A DNA stretch of 64,000 nucleotides from Bradyrhizobium retamae (lineage in GTDB: Bacteria > Pseudomonadota > Alphaproteobacteria > Rhizobiales > Xanthobacteraceae), in contig NZ_LLYA01000161.1 of NCBI RefSeq assembly GCF_001440415.1, positions 1 through 64,000 of the forward strand, read 5' to 3'. The notes beneath the pieces were generated by a model. It had not been told where the DNA came from, ran no database searches, and saw only the letters and a program-made list of their open reading frames with translations. The position numbers were made by a program, and so were the translations under genes. Positions 1 through 8,340 of this stretch are shown piece after piece (the stretch's first letter is position 1; every line of letters starts with the position of its first letter).

Positions 1-51
1 TGATCCACCTCGCCGCTGCCGTGATAAACTCGCGATGAATCCCAACAGACC

Positions 52-1305
52 CTAGGCCGGCTTGAGCAGGACGTGCTTTTTCTTCCCCATGGAAAGTTTG
101 ATGACGCCTTCCGGGGTGAGGTTGGACGGCGTGAGCACCATCTTCTCGTCGGTCACGGCGGCATCGTTGACGCGCAAGCCACCGCCCTTGATCTGGCGCC
201 GCGCCTCGCCATTCGAGGTTACGAGACCCGCTTTCACGAACAGCCCCAGCACAGCCGCGCCGGCCTCAAGTTCGCCGCGCGAAACCTCCACCGTGGGCAG
301 GTTCTCCGCGATCGCGCCTTGCTCGAACGTTTGCCGGGCGGTTTCGGCGGCGGTGTTCGCGGCGTCGCGGCCATGCAACAGCGCGGTCGCTTCCGTCGCC
401 AGCACCTTCTTGGCTTCGTTGATCTCGCCGCCTTGCAATGCCCCGAGCTTCTCGATCTCGCTCATCGGCAGGGTCGTGAACAGCTTCAGAAATTTCACGA
501 CGTCGGCGTCCTCGACGTTGCGCCAATATTGCCAAAAGTCATAAGGCGAGAACTGGTCGGCGTTGAGCCACACCGCGCCTTGTGCGGTCTTGCCCATCTT
601 GGCGCCCGACGCGGTCGTGAGCAGCGGCGTGGTCAGCGCGAACAATTGCGGCGTGCCCATGCGGCGGCCGAGATCGACGCCGTTGACGATATTGCCCCAT
701 TGATCGGAGCCGCCCATCTGCAGCCGGCAGCCGGTACGCCGCGCCAGCTCGACGAAGTCGTAAGCCTGGCAGACCATGTAATTGAACTCGATGAAGCTCA
801 TCTCCTGCTCGCGCTCGAGCCGGAGCCGCACCGAGTCCATCGTCAGCATGCGGTTGACGGAGAAGTGCCGGCCGACGTCGCGCAGCATTTCGATGTAGTT
901 CAGTTTCGTTAGCCACTCGGCATTGTCGAGCATGATGGCATCGCTCGGGCCCGAACCGTAGCGCAGTACCTTCGCGAACACGCCGCGGATCGAGGCCTTG
1001 TTGGCCTCGATTTCTTCGATCGTGCGGATGGCGCGCGTTTCGTCCTTGCCAGAGGGGTCGCCGACCATGGTGGTGCCGCCGCCCATCAGGGTGATCGGCT
1101 TGTTGCCGCTCTGCTGCAGCCAGTGCAGCATCATCATGGTGAGGTAATTGCCGATATGGAGCGACGGCGCGGTGCAGTCGTAGCCGACATAGGCGGTCGC
1201 CTGACCCTTGGCGGCCAGCGCGTCGAGACCCTCGAAATCGGAGCATTGGTGGATGAAGCCGCGTTCCTGTAAAATGTTCAGGAAATCTGATTTAAATTTG
1301 GTCAT
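52..1305 (-). CDS. tyrS: Tyrosyl-tRNA synthetase
   Basis: Class I aminoacyl-tRNA synthetase that charges tRNA-Tyr with tyrosine in the cytoplasm. The 417-aa product has the class I signature as HIGN (residues 50-53, in PSLHIGNYL), the tyrosine-binding QMGGSDQWGN segment near 196-205, and a KMSKS equivalent KMGKT (236-240). A C-terminal S4-type RNA-binding segment (about 355-380, EARRQIKGGGLRVND) completes the usual bacterial layout. Length and start (ATG at 1305) fit the family. It is divergent from anmK, with about 175 bp between the two starts holding both promoters. Identification is secure. Confidence 0.97.
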   Translation of the reverse strand: MTKFKSDFLNILQERGFIHQCSDFEGLDALAAKGQATAYVGYDCTAPSLHIGNYLTMMMLHWLQQSGNKPITLMGGGTTMVGDPSGKDETRAIRTIEEIEANKASIRGVFAKVLRYGSGPSDAIMLDNAEWLTKLNYIEMLRDVGRHFSVNRMLTMDSVRLRLEREQEMSFIEFNYMVCQAYDFVELARRTGCRLQMGGSDQWGNIVNGVDLGRRMGTPQLFALTTPLLTTASGAKMGKTAQGAVWLNADQFSPYDFWQYWRNVEDADVVKFLKLFTTLPMSEIEKLGALQGGEINEAKKVLATEATALLHGRDAANTAAETARQTFEQGAIAENLPTVEVSRGELEAGAAVLGLFVKAGLVTSNGEARRQIKGGGLRVNDAAVTDEKMVLTPSNLTPEGVIKLSMGKKKHVLLKPA

Positions 1306-1481
1306 GGGCGGGCGCTTTGATCATTCTATTTTCACTGTAATTGTAGCGAGTTGCGGAACCATGGCGGAACAGGCTGCCGCAAGGCCGGGCGCTGTGGCAT
1401 TATAAGATGTGCGTGTTTGGCACAAGCTGGTCGTCGTCGGCGGGACGTATCGAGCAGGGCGTTTCAAAGGCACAATCGACC

Positions 1482-2582
1482 ATGATGTTGACGGCATTAG
1501 GTTTGATGAGCGGCACCTCGCTCGATGGGGTGGATGTCGCTTTGATCGAAACCGATGGCCGCCGGGTGAATGCGCTCGGACCGTCCGGATACCGGCCCTA
1601 TACCGATGCGGAGCGCGGCCTGTTGCGGCAGGCGCTGTATGAGGCCGCCGACCTGGCCGATCGCGCGGCGCGGCCCGGCTGCCTGCGCGAGGCCGAGCGG
1701 GTCGTCACGTCAGCGCATGCGGAGGCGGTGGCCGCCTTTACCGCGCAACACCGGATGCGGTTCGACGATATCGACATCGTCGGCTTTCACGGCCAGACCG
1801 TGCTGCACCGGCCCGAGAAAAAGCTGACGGTCCAGATCGGCGATGCGCTGACGCTCGCCAGAACGATCCACATTCCGGTCATGTACGATTTCCGCGCTGC
1901 CGATGTCGAAGCCGGCGGGCAGGGCGCGCCGTTTGTGCCGGTCTATCATCGCGCGCTCGCCCAATCGCTGGAGTGGGAGGGCCCGACCGTCGTGGTCAAC
2001 ATCGGCGGGGTCGCCAACATCACCTATATCGACGGCGACACGCTGATCGCCTGCGATACCGGGCCGGGCAACGCGCTGCTCGACGACCACATGTTCCGCC
2101 GCATGAGCCAGCGCTTCGACACCGAGGGCCGCACCGCCGCGCTGGGCAGGGTCGATGCGGCCTGGATCAACCGTGCGCTGGAGATGCCGTTCTTTTCGCT
2201 GCCGCCGCCGAAATCGCTCGATCGCAACGATTTTGCGGGGCTGAAGCTCCGCGATATGCCGCCTGAGGATGGCGCGGCCACGTTGACCGCCTTTACCGTC
2301 GCTGCGATTGCCCGGGTGGTGCCGTTGCTGCCGAACGAACCCAAGAACTGGATCGTGGCCGGCGGCGGCGCCCGCAACCTGACCATGCTGCGGATGCTCC
2401 GTGAGTGTCTGGCGCCTGCAACCGTCCGGGCGGCGGACACCTTGGGCTGGGCCTCCGACGCCATCGAGGCGCAGGCTTTCGGATTTCTGGCGGCGCGAGG
2501 CCTGAAGGGTCTGCCGCTAAGCTATCCTGCCACCACCGGGGTGCCGCTCCCGATGACCGGCGGCATCATCGCGCGACCGTGA
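1482..2582 (+). CDS. anmK: Anhydro-N-acetylmuramic acid kinase
   Basis: Phosphorylates and hydrates 1,6-anhydro-MurNAc to MurNAc-6-phosphate in peptidoglycan recycling. The start was moved to the tandem ATG at 1482/1485, because the family signature GLMSGTSLDGVD then lies at residues 7-18 as in relatives; the upstream in-frame extension to 1407 has no family resemblance. The 366-aa length matches AnmK. Further support comes from GFHGQTVLHRP, NIGGVANIT and the C-terminal GGGARN motif of the ASKHA-like fold. An AAAGG sequence lies a short distance upstream of the ATG. No other recycling gene is adjacent. Confidence 0.95.
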   Translation: MMLTALGLMSGTSLDGVDVALIETDGRRVNALGPSGYRPYTDAERGLLRQALYEAADLADRAARPGCLREAERVVTSAHAEAVAAFTAQHRMRFDDIDIVGFHGQTVLHRPEKKLTVQIGDALTLARTIHIPVMYDFRAADVEAGGQGAPFVPVYHRALAQSLEWEGPTVVVNIGGVANITYIDGDTLIACDTGPGNALLDDHMFRRMSQRFDTEGRTAALGRVDAAWINRALEMPFFSLPPPKSLDRNDFAGLKLRDMPPEDGAATLTAFTVAAIARVVPLLPNEPKNWIVAGGGARNLTMLRMLRECLAPATVRAADTLGWASDAIEAQAFGFLAARGLKGLPLSYPATTGVPLPMTGGIIARP

Positions 2583-2600
2583 CGCGGTTCAAGATAAGTT

Positions 2601-2662
2601 GATGCAATTGCATCGACCTTGACGACTGCATGCAGATGCATCTAATTTAGATGCAGATGCAT
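2601..2662. promoter_or_regulatory. Palindromic operator-like array upstream of GST
   Basis: Seen directly: a perfect 14-bp palindrome GATGCAATTGCATC at 2601-2614; a 9+1+9 inverted repeat TGCATCTAATTTAGATGCA at 2637-2655; and a 12-bp direct repeat ATGCAGATGCAT at 2630-2641 and 2651-2662, i.e. 21 bp or two helical turns apart. The array sits between the anmK stop and the GST start at 2700. The GATGCA half-sites and phasing suggest a dimeric repressor or activator (for example MarR-like) controlling the GST. No candidate regulator gene is adjacent. Function is inferred. Confidence 0.6.
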
Positions 2663-2699
2663 GGAGCGAGGGCCGGCCGGCCTTCGGTTGGAGGTCGTT

Positions 2700-3380
2700 A
2701 TGGCGCAGAAGCTCACATTGATCAGCCACAAGCTTTGTCCCTATGTGCAGCGCGCCGTGATCGCGCTGAACGAAAAGGGCGTTCCGTTCGAGCGGGTCGA
2801 CATCGATCTCGCCAACAAGCCGGACTGGTTCCTGAAGATTTCGCCGCTTGGCAAGGTGCCGGTGCTGGTCGTGACCGGCGCCGACGGCAAGGAGGTCGCG
2901 CTGTTCGAAAGCAACGTGATTTGCGAATACATTGAGGACGCCCAAGGCGGCGCAAAGCTGCATCCGCAGGATGCGCTCCAGCGCGCGCAGCATCGCGCCT
3001 GGATGGAGTTCGGGTCGACCATTCTGAGCGAACTCTGGGGCCTGGAGACGACGGGCGATTCTGCGATCTTCGAGAGCAAACGGCAGGCGGTCGCTGCAAA
3101 ATTTGCGCGTGTCGAGGAGGCGCTGGGTAGCGGGCCGTTGTTTGCCGGCAAAAATTTTAGCCTGGTGGACGCGGTGTTCGCGCCGATTTTCCGTTATTTC
3201 GACCTGTTCGATCAACTGACCGATCTCTCGGTGTTTGCCGACACGCCGAAGGTCCGCGCATGGCGAGAGACGCTGGCGAAGCGGCCGAGCGTAGGCACGG
3301 CGGTGGGTCCCGACTATCCGCAATTGCTGCACGCGTTCCTGGTGCGCCATAACGCGCATTTGCTGAAATTGGCGGCGTAG
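2700..3380 (+). CDS. Glutathione S-transferase family protein (omega/DHAR-like)
   Basis: A 226-aa cytosolic GST. The N-terminal thioredoxin-like domain carries CPYVQR at residues 13-18, so the active residue is probably Cys13 as in omega-type GSTs and dehydroascorbate reductases, which favour thiol transfer over conjugation. The FESNVICEYIED segment supplies the usual glutathione-contacting Glu-Ser pair, and the C-terminal half is the helical domain. The ATG at 2700 is preceded by GGAGG at ideal spacing. The gene lies directly downstream of a dense palindromic operator-like array, so it is probably inducible. Substrate unknown. Confidence 0.88.
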   Translation: MAQKLTLISHKLCPYVQRAVIALNEKGVPFERVDIDLANKPDWFLKISPLGKVPVLVVTGADGKEVALFESNVICEYIEDAQGGAKLHPQDALQRAQHRAWMEFGSTILSELWGLETTGDSAIFESKRQAVAAKFARVEEALGSGPLFAGKNFSLVDAVFAPIFRYFDLFDQLTDLSVFADTPKVRAWRETLAKRPSVGTAVGPDYPQLLHAFLVRHNAHLLKLAA

Positions 3381-3439
3381 CGTAGCGGGTAGTTTCGCGA
3401 AGGGCTCAACCCATCTTGCGAGTTGCAATGTGGTGAAGG

Positions 3440-3565
3440 CCGCGTTTCCCGGGCGCGACGTAGCGCGTAGCGCTGCTTCGCAGAACCGGGACCCAGGCTG
3501 GTAACGGAAAACAACAGAAAAGATAGGGCCGGCTCTGCGGTGCATCCTGCACCGCGTCCGGGGAC
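3440..3565. repeat. Dispersed palindromic intergenic repeat
   Basis: The space between two converging genes has the look of the palindromic intergenic elements of Bradyrhizobium genomes: alternating GTAGCG and CGCTGCTTCGC pieces, then a perfect inverted repeat GCGGTGCATCCTGCACCGC (3537-3555). No coding potential was recognised. It may serve as a bidirectional transcript end. The family assignment rests on remembered similarity and needs a genome-wide search. Confidence 0.4.
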
Positions 3566-3571
3566 CAGACG

Positions 3572-4219
3572 TCAGCGGACGTTGGCAAGCCGCATGTCGA
3601 GATAGCCGGTCACCGTCTCCATCAGCGGCTCGAGCTTGCCATCGAAGAAGTGATTGGCGCCCGGGATGATCTGCTGATCGATCACGATACCTTTCTGCGT
3701 CTTCAACTTCTCGACCAGCGTATTGACGTCCTTTGGCGGCACCACCGCGTCCTTCTCGCCGTGCACGATCAGGCCCGAAGACGGGCAGGGTGCGAGGAAG
3801 GAGAAGTCGTAGAGATTGGCAGGCGGCGCAATCGAAATAAAACCTTCGACCTCGGGCCGGCGCATCAGAAGCTGCATGCCGATCCAGGCGCCAAACGAAA
3901 AGCCTGCGACCCAGCAGGCGCGCGCCTCAGGATTGATAGTCTGCGCCCAATCGAGCGCGGAGGCTGCGTCCGAGAGCTCGCCGGTGCCGTGATCGAATGA
4001 GCCCTGGCTGCGGCCGACGCCGCGAAAATTGAAACGCAGCACCGAGAAGCCGCGATGCGCAAACGCGTAGTAGCACTGGTAGACGATCTGGTGATTCATC
4101 GTGCCGTGGAACTGCGGATGCGGATGCAGGATCATCGCGATCGGCGCGTTCTTCTGCTTGGCCGGATGATAACGGCCTTCGAGGCGGCCTGCGGGGCCGG
4201 TGAAAATTACTTCAGGCAT
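3572..4219 (-). CDS. Alpha/beta hydrolase, COG2945-like
   Basis: A 215-aa soluble alpha/beta-hydrolase. The nucleophile elbow GFSFG places Ser108, the acid is Asp157 (HGEKDAVVPP) and the base His190 (PGANHFF), giving a complete catalytic triad. HPHPQFHGTMNH near residues 32-43 and RGVGRSQG near 67-73 are typical of the small COG2945-like hydrolases common in alphaproteobacteria. The substrate is unknown; carboxylester or short peptide-like bonds are possible. It is transcribed towards the GST and away from the Fe-S operon. The ATG at 4219 gives the standard N-terminus (MPEVIFTGPAGRLEG). Confidence 0.85.
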   Translation of the reverse strand: MPEVIFTGPAGRLEGRYHPAKQKNAPIAMILHPHPQFHGTMNHQIVYQCYYAFAHRGFSVLRFNFRGVGRSQGSFDHGTGELSDAASALDWAQTINPEARACWVAGFSFGAWIGMQLLMRRPEVEGFISIAPPANLYDFSFLAPCPSSGLIVHGEKDAVVPPKDVNTLVEKLKTQKGIVIDQQIIPGANHFFDGKLEPLMETVTGYLDMRLANVR

Positions 4220-4496
4220 TGATGATCCCTAGGCAACGGACGTGATCCGAGCGGAAAAGCATGTGATCATGCGTCGTTGGGCGATGCGCGAACGGGCGCT
4301 CCCGTGAACTGGTTGCGGCCTTCTAGCATGAGGCGAGGGGCAAAAAGCAAGCATCTTGAACATCTCGAAGGTTGTTCAAGGCGTTAGCTTGCGATTGTAC
4401 GAGACGGCACGATCCCCAATTGCCATAAGGCATTTGGGAAAGCACAAGGCCCAAGCTCGCGCTGGCCGCTTCCGGTGTAGGTAATATCATACAACC
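4220..4496. promoter_or_regulatory. Divergent intergenic region upstream of the suf operon
   Basis: It separates the hydrolase from the Fe-S operon. A 7-bp inverted repeat CTTGAAC (4355-4361) / GTTCAAG (4374-4380) with a 12-nt spacer could be an operator. I could not match it to the Irr, RirA, Fur or IscR consensus sequences I know. No coding sequence recognised. The 5' control of the Fe-S operon most likely resides here. Confidence 0.4.
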
Positions 4497-5651
4497 ATGT
4501 CCGACCGGATCTATCTCGACTGGAATGCGACGACACCGCTTCGCCCCGAAGCGAGGCAGGCGATGGCGGCCGCTTGGGATACGGCCGGCAATCCGTCCTC
4601 GGTGCATGCCGAAGGGCGTCAGGCACGCCGGGTGGTCGAGGACGCACGGGCCGCGGTCGCGGCGGCCGTCGGCGGCCGGTCGCAGGATGTGGTGTTTGCG
4701 TCCTGCGGGACGGAGGCGAACGCGCTGGCGCTGACGCCGGGGCTGCGCCGGACCTCGGGAGAGCCGGTTCGACGATTGCTGGTCTCGGCTATCGAACATA
4801 CCTCGGTGCTGTCAGGGGGACGGTTTTCCGCAGGCGCGATCCAGACGATCAAGGTCACTGCCTCCGGCCTAGTCGACCTCGATCATTTGCGTGCCTTGCT
4901 CGCTGATGGCCCGCCAGCGCTGGTGTCGGTGATGCTGGCCAACAACGAGACCGGCGCCATTCAACCGGTCGGCGAAGTCGCTGACATCGTGCATGAAGCG
5001 GGTGGGTTGCTGCATGTCGATGCGATCCAGGGATTCGGTAAAATACCGTTCGAAATCAAATCGATAGGCGCCGATCTGCTCACGTTGTCTGCGCACAAGA
5101 TCGGCGGCCCCAAGGGGATTGGTGCACTGGTCCTGACCGAGGAGATGCAGGGGCTGGAGCCGCTGCTCCGTGGCGGTGGCCAGGAGCTGGGCCGCCGGGC
5201 GGGAACCGAGAATGTCGCTGGTATCGCGGCCTTTGGCGCAGCGACCAAGGCGGCCATGGCCGAGCTGCCGGCCAGTGCCATCCGGCAGCAGGATCTACGT
5301 GAGCGCCTTGAGAAAGGGCTGAACCAAACGCCTGAAATTATTGTGTTTTCAGAGCATGCGCCGCGCCTGCCCAATACGACGCTGTTTACCGTTCCCGGGC
5401 TTCGAGCCGAGACGGCGGTGATCGGCTTCGATCTCAGCGGTATTTCGGTATCGTCCGGTTCCGCCTGTTCCTCTGGCAAGGTGCAGCCGTCCCACGTTTT
5501 GGCCGCCATGGGGCTCGATGGCAAGTTGGCGAAGGGAGCGGTGCGGCTCAGTCTGGGCTGGTCTACCACGGAGACAGACATTGATTTGGCCCTTGAGGCT
5601 TGGCGAACGCTTGCCGATGCCTTACTTAGAGGGCGACGAAACACGGCTTGA
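4497..5651 (+). CDS. Cysteine desulfurase, NifS/IscS type (group I)
   Basis: PLP enzyme that removes sulfur from L-cysteine as a persulfide for Fe-S cluster assembly. The 384-aa protein has the PLP lysine in SAHKIGG (Lys201) and the catalytic cysteine in SSGSACSSG (Cys324) on the long mobile loop of group I enzymes, plus the group I N-terminus IYLDWNATTPLRPEA. It opens the suf operon and so provides a second desulfurase besides the group II SufS encoded 4 kb downstream. No iscU, iscA-type scaffold or Rrf2/IscR regulator lies next to it. I avoid a symbol because iscS and nifS cannot be separated here. Confidence 0.93.
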   Translation: MSDRIYLDWNATTPLRPEARQAMAAAWDTAGNPSSVHAEGRQARRVVEDARAAVAAAVGGRSQDVVFASCGTEANALALTPGLRRTSGEPVRRLLVSAIEHTSVLSGGRFSAGAIQTIKVTASGLVDLDHLRALLADGPPALVSVMLANNETGAIQPVGEVADIVHEAGGLLHVDAIQGFGKIPFEIKSIGADLLTLSAHKIGGPKGIGALVLTEEMQGLEPLLRGGGQELGRRAGTENVAGIAAFGAATKAAMAELPASAIRQQDLRERLEKGLNQTPEIIVFSEHAPRLPNTTLFTVPGLRAETAVIGFDLSGISVSSGSACSSGKVQPSHVLAAMGLDGKLAKGAVRLSLGWSTTETDIDLALEAWRTLADALLRGRRNTA

Positions 5652-5666
5652 AACGTTCTAAGTAAG
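5621..5666. promoter_or_regulatory. Inverted repeat at the desulfurase-sufB junction
   Basis: A perfect 10-bp inverted repeat, CTTACTTAGA (5621-5630) and TCTAAGTAAG (5657-5666), flanks the desulfurase stop codon (5649-5651), with a 26-nt spacer. It is not followed by a T run, so it does not look like an intrinsic terminator. As RNA it would form a stem covering the stop codon; as DNA it could be an operator for an internal sufB promoter. The TTCTAAG core slightly resembles half of an Irr-type site, but the match is weak. Confidence 0.45.
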
Positions 5667-5739
5667 TTTCGCCGGAACCCTTCGTCACTGATTTGCAATT
5701 GTTCCACCGCGGTCCTTGAAACCGCGAGCGGAGGATAGA

Positions 5740-7221
5740 ATGCCAGCCGTTCAAGAGACGGTCGAGCGCGTCAGGCGCATCGACGTCGATCAATATCGAT
5801 ATGGATTTGAGACGCTGATCGAGTCCGACAAGGCCCCAAAGGGGCTGTCGGAAGACACCGTCCGCTTCATTTCAGCGAAAAAGAACGAGCCGGCCTGGAT
5901 GCTGGAATGGCGGCTGGAGGCCTATCGCCGCTGGCTGACCATGACCGAGCCGACCTGGGCCCGCGTCAACTATCCCAAGATCGACTATCAGGAACTCTAT
6001 TACTACTCGGCGCCGAAGCCGAAGAAGCAGATCGGCTCGCTGGACGAGATCGATCCGGAAATCCTCAAGACCTACGAGAAGCTCGGCATCCCCTTGCGGG
6101 AAGTCGAGGTGCTCGAAGGCGTCGTGAAGCCGGAAGGCGAGCGCAGGATCGCGGTCGACGCCGTATTCGATTCAGTTTCCGTGGCGACCACGTTCCAGAA
6201 GGAGCTGAAGGCGGCCGGCGTGATCTTCATGCCGATCTCGGAGGCGATCCGCGAGCATCCTGAGCTGGTGAAGAAGTATCTTGGGACGGTGGTGCCGACC
6301 TCGGACAATTATTTCGCGACGCTAAACTCGGCGGTGTTCTCCGACGGCTCGTTCGTTTACGTGCCGCCGGGCGTGCGCTGCCCGATGGAGCTGTCGACTT
6401 ATTTCCGCATCAACGAGCGCAACACCGGCCAGTTCGAGCGCACGCTGATCATTGCTGACAAGGGCGCTTACGTCAGCTACCTCGAGGGCTGTACCGCACC
6501 GCAGCGCGACGAGAATCAGCTGCACGCCGCCGTGGTTGAGCTGGTCGCGCTTGACGATGCCGAGATCAAATATTCGACAGTGCAGAACTGGTATCCCGGC
6601 AATTCCGAAGGTTTGGGTGGCATCTACAATTTCGTCACCAAGCGTGGCGACTGCCGCGGCAACCATTCGAAGATCTCCTGGACCCAAGTCGAAACAGGAT
6701 CGGCGATCACCTGGAAATATCCGAGCTGCATCCTGCGCGGCGACAATTCGCGCGGCGAGTTCTACTCGATCGCGATCTCGAACGGTCACCAGCAGGTCGA
6801 CAGCGGCACCAAGATGCTTCATCTCGGCAAGAACACGACCAGCCGGATCATCTCCAAGGGCATCGCGGCGGGCGTCTCGCAAAACACCTATCGCGGCCTC
6901 GTCACCGCGCACCGGAAAGCCACCGGCGCGCGCAACTACACCGCCTGCGACTCGCTGCTGATCGGCGACAAATGCGGCGCGCACACCGTGCCTTATGTCG
7001 AGGCGAAGAACTCGTCCGCGACCTTCGAACACGAAGCGACGACGTCGAAGATTTCCGAGGACGTGCTGTTCTACTGCGTCCAGCGCGGATTGTCGCAGGA
7101 AGAAGCCGTCGGCCTCGTCGTCAACGGCTTTGTGAAGGATGTGCTGCAGCAACTGCCGATGGAGTTCGCGGTCGAAGCGCAGAAGCTGATCTCGATCTCG
7201 CTCGAAGGCAGCGTGGGATGA
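5740..7221 (+). CDS. sufB: Fe-S cluster assembly scaffold SufB
   Basis: Core subunit of the SufBCD scaffold on which [4Fe-4S] clusters are built in the cytosol. At 493 aa it matches SufB length. Recognisable segments include the N-terminal TVRFISAKKNEPAWMLEWRLEAYRRW, VPTSDNYFATLNSAVFSDGSFVYVPPGV and the C-terminal ARNYTACDSLLIGDKCGAHTVPY. The ATG at 5740 was chosen over an upstream in-frame TTG (5716) because GGAGGA sits just ahead of it. The stop overlaps the next start (ATGA at 7218-7221), so translation of the following small gene is probably coupled. Confidence 0.97.
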   Translation: MPAVQETVERVRRIDVDQYRYGFETLIESDKAPKGLSEDTVRFISAKKNEPAWMLEWRLEAYRRWLTMTEPTWARVNYPKIDYQELYYYSAPKPKKQIGSLDEIDPEILKTYEKLGIPLREVEVLEGVVKPEGERRIAVDAVFDSVSVATTFQKELKAAGVIFMPISEAIREHPELVKKYLGTVVPTSDNYFATLNSAVFSDGSFVYVPPGVRCPMELSTYFRINERNTGQFERTLIIADKGAYVSYLEGCTAPQRDENQLHAAVVELVALDDAEIKYSTVQNWYPGNSEGLGGIYNFVTKRGDCRGNHSKISWTQVETGSAITWKYPSCILRGDNSRGEFYSIAISNGHQQVDSGTKMLHLGKNTTSRIISKGIAAGVSQNTYRGLVTAHRKATGARNYTACDSLLIGDKCGAHTVPYVEAKNSSATFEHEATTSKISEDVLFYCVQRGLSQEEAVGLVVNGFVKDVLQQLPMEFAVEAQKLISISLEGSVG

Positions 7222-7547
7222 TCGCACCTGATATCAGCGAGCTGCGCAGGCTGTTGCCGATCTTGAACGAGATCGACGAAATCAGTTTGTCGCGGCTCGA
7301 CAGTTCAGAGTGGTTCCGGCCAAGCGCCGCGCAGGCGCGCCGCCTTGAGGCCGCCGCCGACAGGATGGGTGTTTATCTAATGGCCTATCTAGCGAACTGC
7401 CGCGCGGCTGTCGGCGACGGACTTTGCAATTTGATCGCAGCGGCGGAACTCGATGCGGCCAAGCTTGGCGAGATCGCAAGTCTGGAAAACGCGTGCCCGG
7501 ACGCCGCGATTGTCGCCTATGAGCGCCCGATCCGGCAGCGCCACTAA
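7218..7547 (+). CDS. Conserved-looking small protein of unknown function in the suf operon
   Basis: A 109-aa predicted soluble protein that I cannot assign to a family. Its ATG overlaps the sufB stop (ATGA) and it ends 23 bp before sufC, so it is embedded and probably translationally coupled in the operon. The sequence is acidic and helical (DISELRRLLPILNEIDEISLSRL), with two cysteines (in LANCRAA and ENACPDA) and one in GLCNLI; there is no CxxC motif, membrane segment or signal peptide. Its position between sufB and sufC suggests a role in, or tolerance by, Fe-S assembly. That is inference from context. Confidence 0.7.
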   Translation: MIAPDISELRRLLPILNEIDEISLSRLDSSEWFRPSAAQARRLEAAADRMGVYLMAYLANCRAAVGDGLCNLIAAAELDAAKLGEIASLENACPDAAIVAYERPIRQRH

Positions 7548-7570
7548 ACGAATTTCGACAAGGGAAAGCA

Positions 7571-8323
7571 ATGCCATTACTCGAAGTCAAAAACCTGAAG
7601 GTCCGTGTCGAGGATAACGAAATTCTCCATGGGCTGTCGCTGACCGTAAACCCGGGCGAGGTGCACGCGATCATGGGGCCGAACGGCTCCGGCAAATCCA
7701 CGCTGTCGCACGTCATCGCCGGCAAGCCGGGTTATGAAGTCACCGACGGCCAGATCCTGTTTAGGGGCGAGGACCTCCTGGAGATGGAGCCGGACGAGCG
7801 CGCCGCCAAGGGCGTGTTCCTGGCGTTCCAGTATCCGGTTGAAATTCCGGGCGTTGCCACCATGACGTTCTTGCGCACCGCGCTGAATGCCCAGCGCAAG
7901 GCGCGCGGCGAGAGCGAATATTCAACGCCGGACTTTCTGAAGAAGGTGCGCGAGGTCGCAAAGTCGCTGAACATTCCGCAGGATATGCTTCGCCGCGGCG
8001 TCAATGTCGGGTTTTCCGGCGGCGAGAAGAAGCGCAATGAGATATTGCAGATGGCGCTGTTCGAGCCTGCCGTCTGCATTCTCGATGAAATGGATTCCGG
8101 CCTCGATATCGACGCGCTCCGCATCGCGGCCGACGGCGTCAATGCGCTGCGCTCGCCGGATCGTGCGATGGTCGTCATCACCCACTACCAGCGGCTGCTC
8201 AACTACATCGTGCCGGACTTCGTGCACGTGATGTCGAAGGGCCGCGTCGTGAAGAGCGGCGGCAAGGATCTGGCGCTGGAGCTCGAGGCTTCCGGCTACA
8301 CCCAGTTCGAAGACGCAGCCTGA
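7571..8323 (+). CDS. sufC: Fe-S assembly ATPase SufC
   Basis: ABC-type ATPase of the SufBC2D scaffold; it drives conformational change of SufB-SufD and is not a transporter. The 250-aa sequence has Walker A GPNGSGKST (36-44), the SufC-type Q-loop region LAFQYPVEIPGV, the signature FSGGEKKRNE near 150, Walker B CILDEMDSGLDID and the H-loop VITHYQR. The ATG at 7571 is preceded by AAGGGAAAG. Confidence 0.97.
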   Translation: MPLLEVKNLKVRVEDNEILHGLSLTVNPGEVHAIMGPNGSGKSTLSHVIAGKPGYEVTDGQILFRGEDLLEMEPDERAAKGVFLAFQYPVEIPGVATMTFLRTALNAQRKARGESEYSTPDFLKKVREVAKSLNIPQDMLRRGVNVGFSGGEKKRNEILQMALFEPAVCILDEMDSGLDIDALRIAADGVNALRSPDRAMVVITHYQRLLNYIVPDFVHVMSKGRVVKSGGKDLALELEASGYTQFEDAA

Positions 8324-8340
8324 CTGCGGGCGGATTTGTG

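Noticed and set aside
5640..5670. Irr-type iron control element upstream of sufB
   Set aside because: Only half of the inverted consensus is matched; the perfect inverted repeat there has different spacing.
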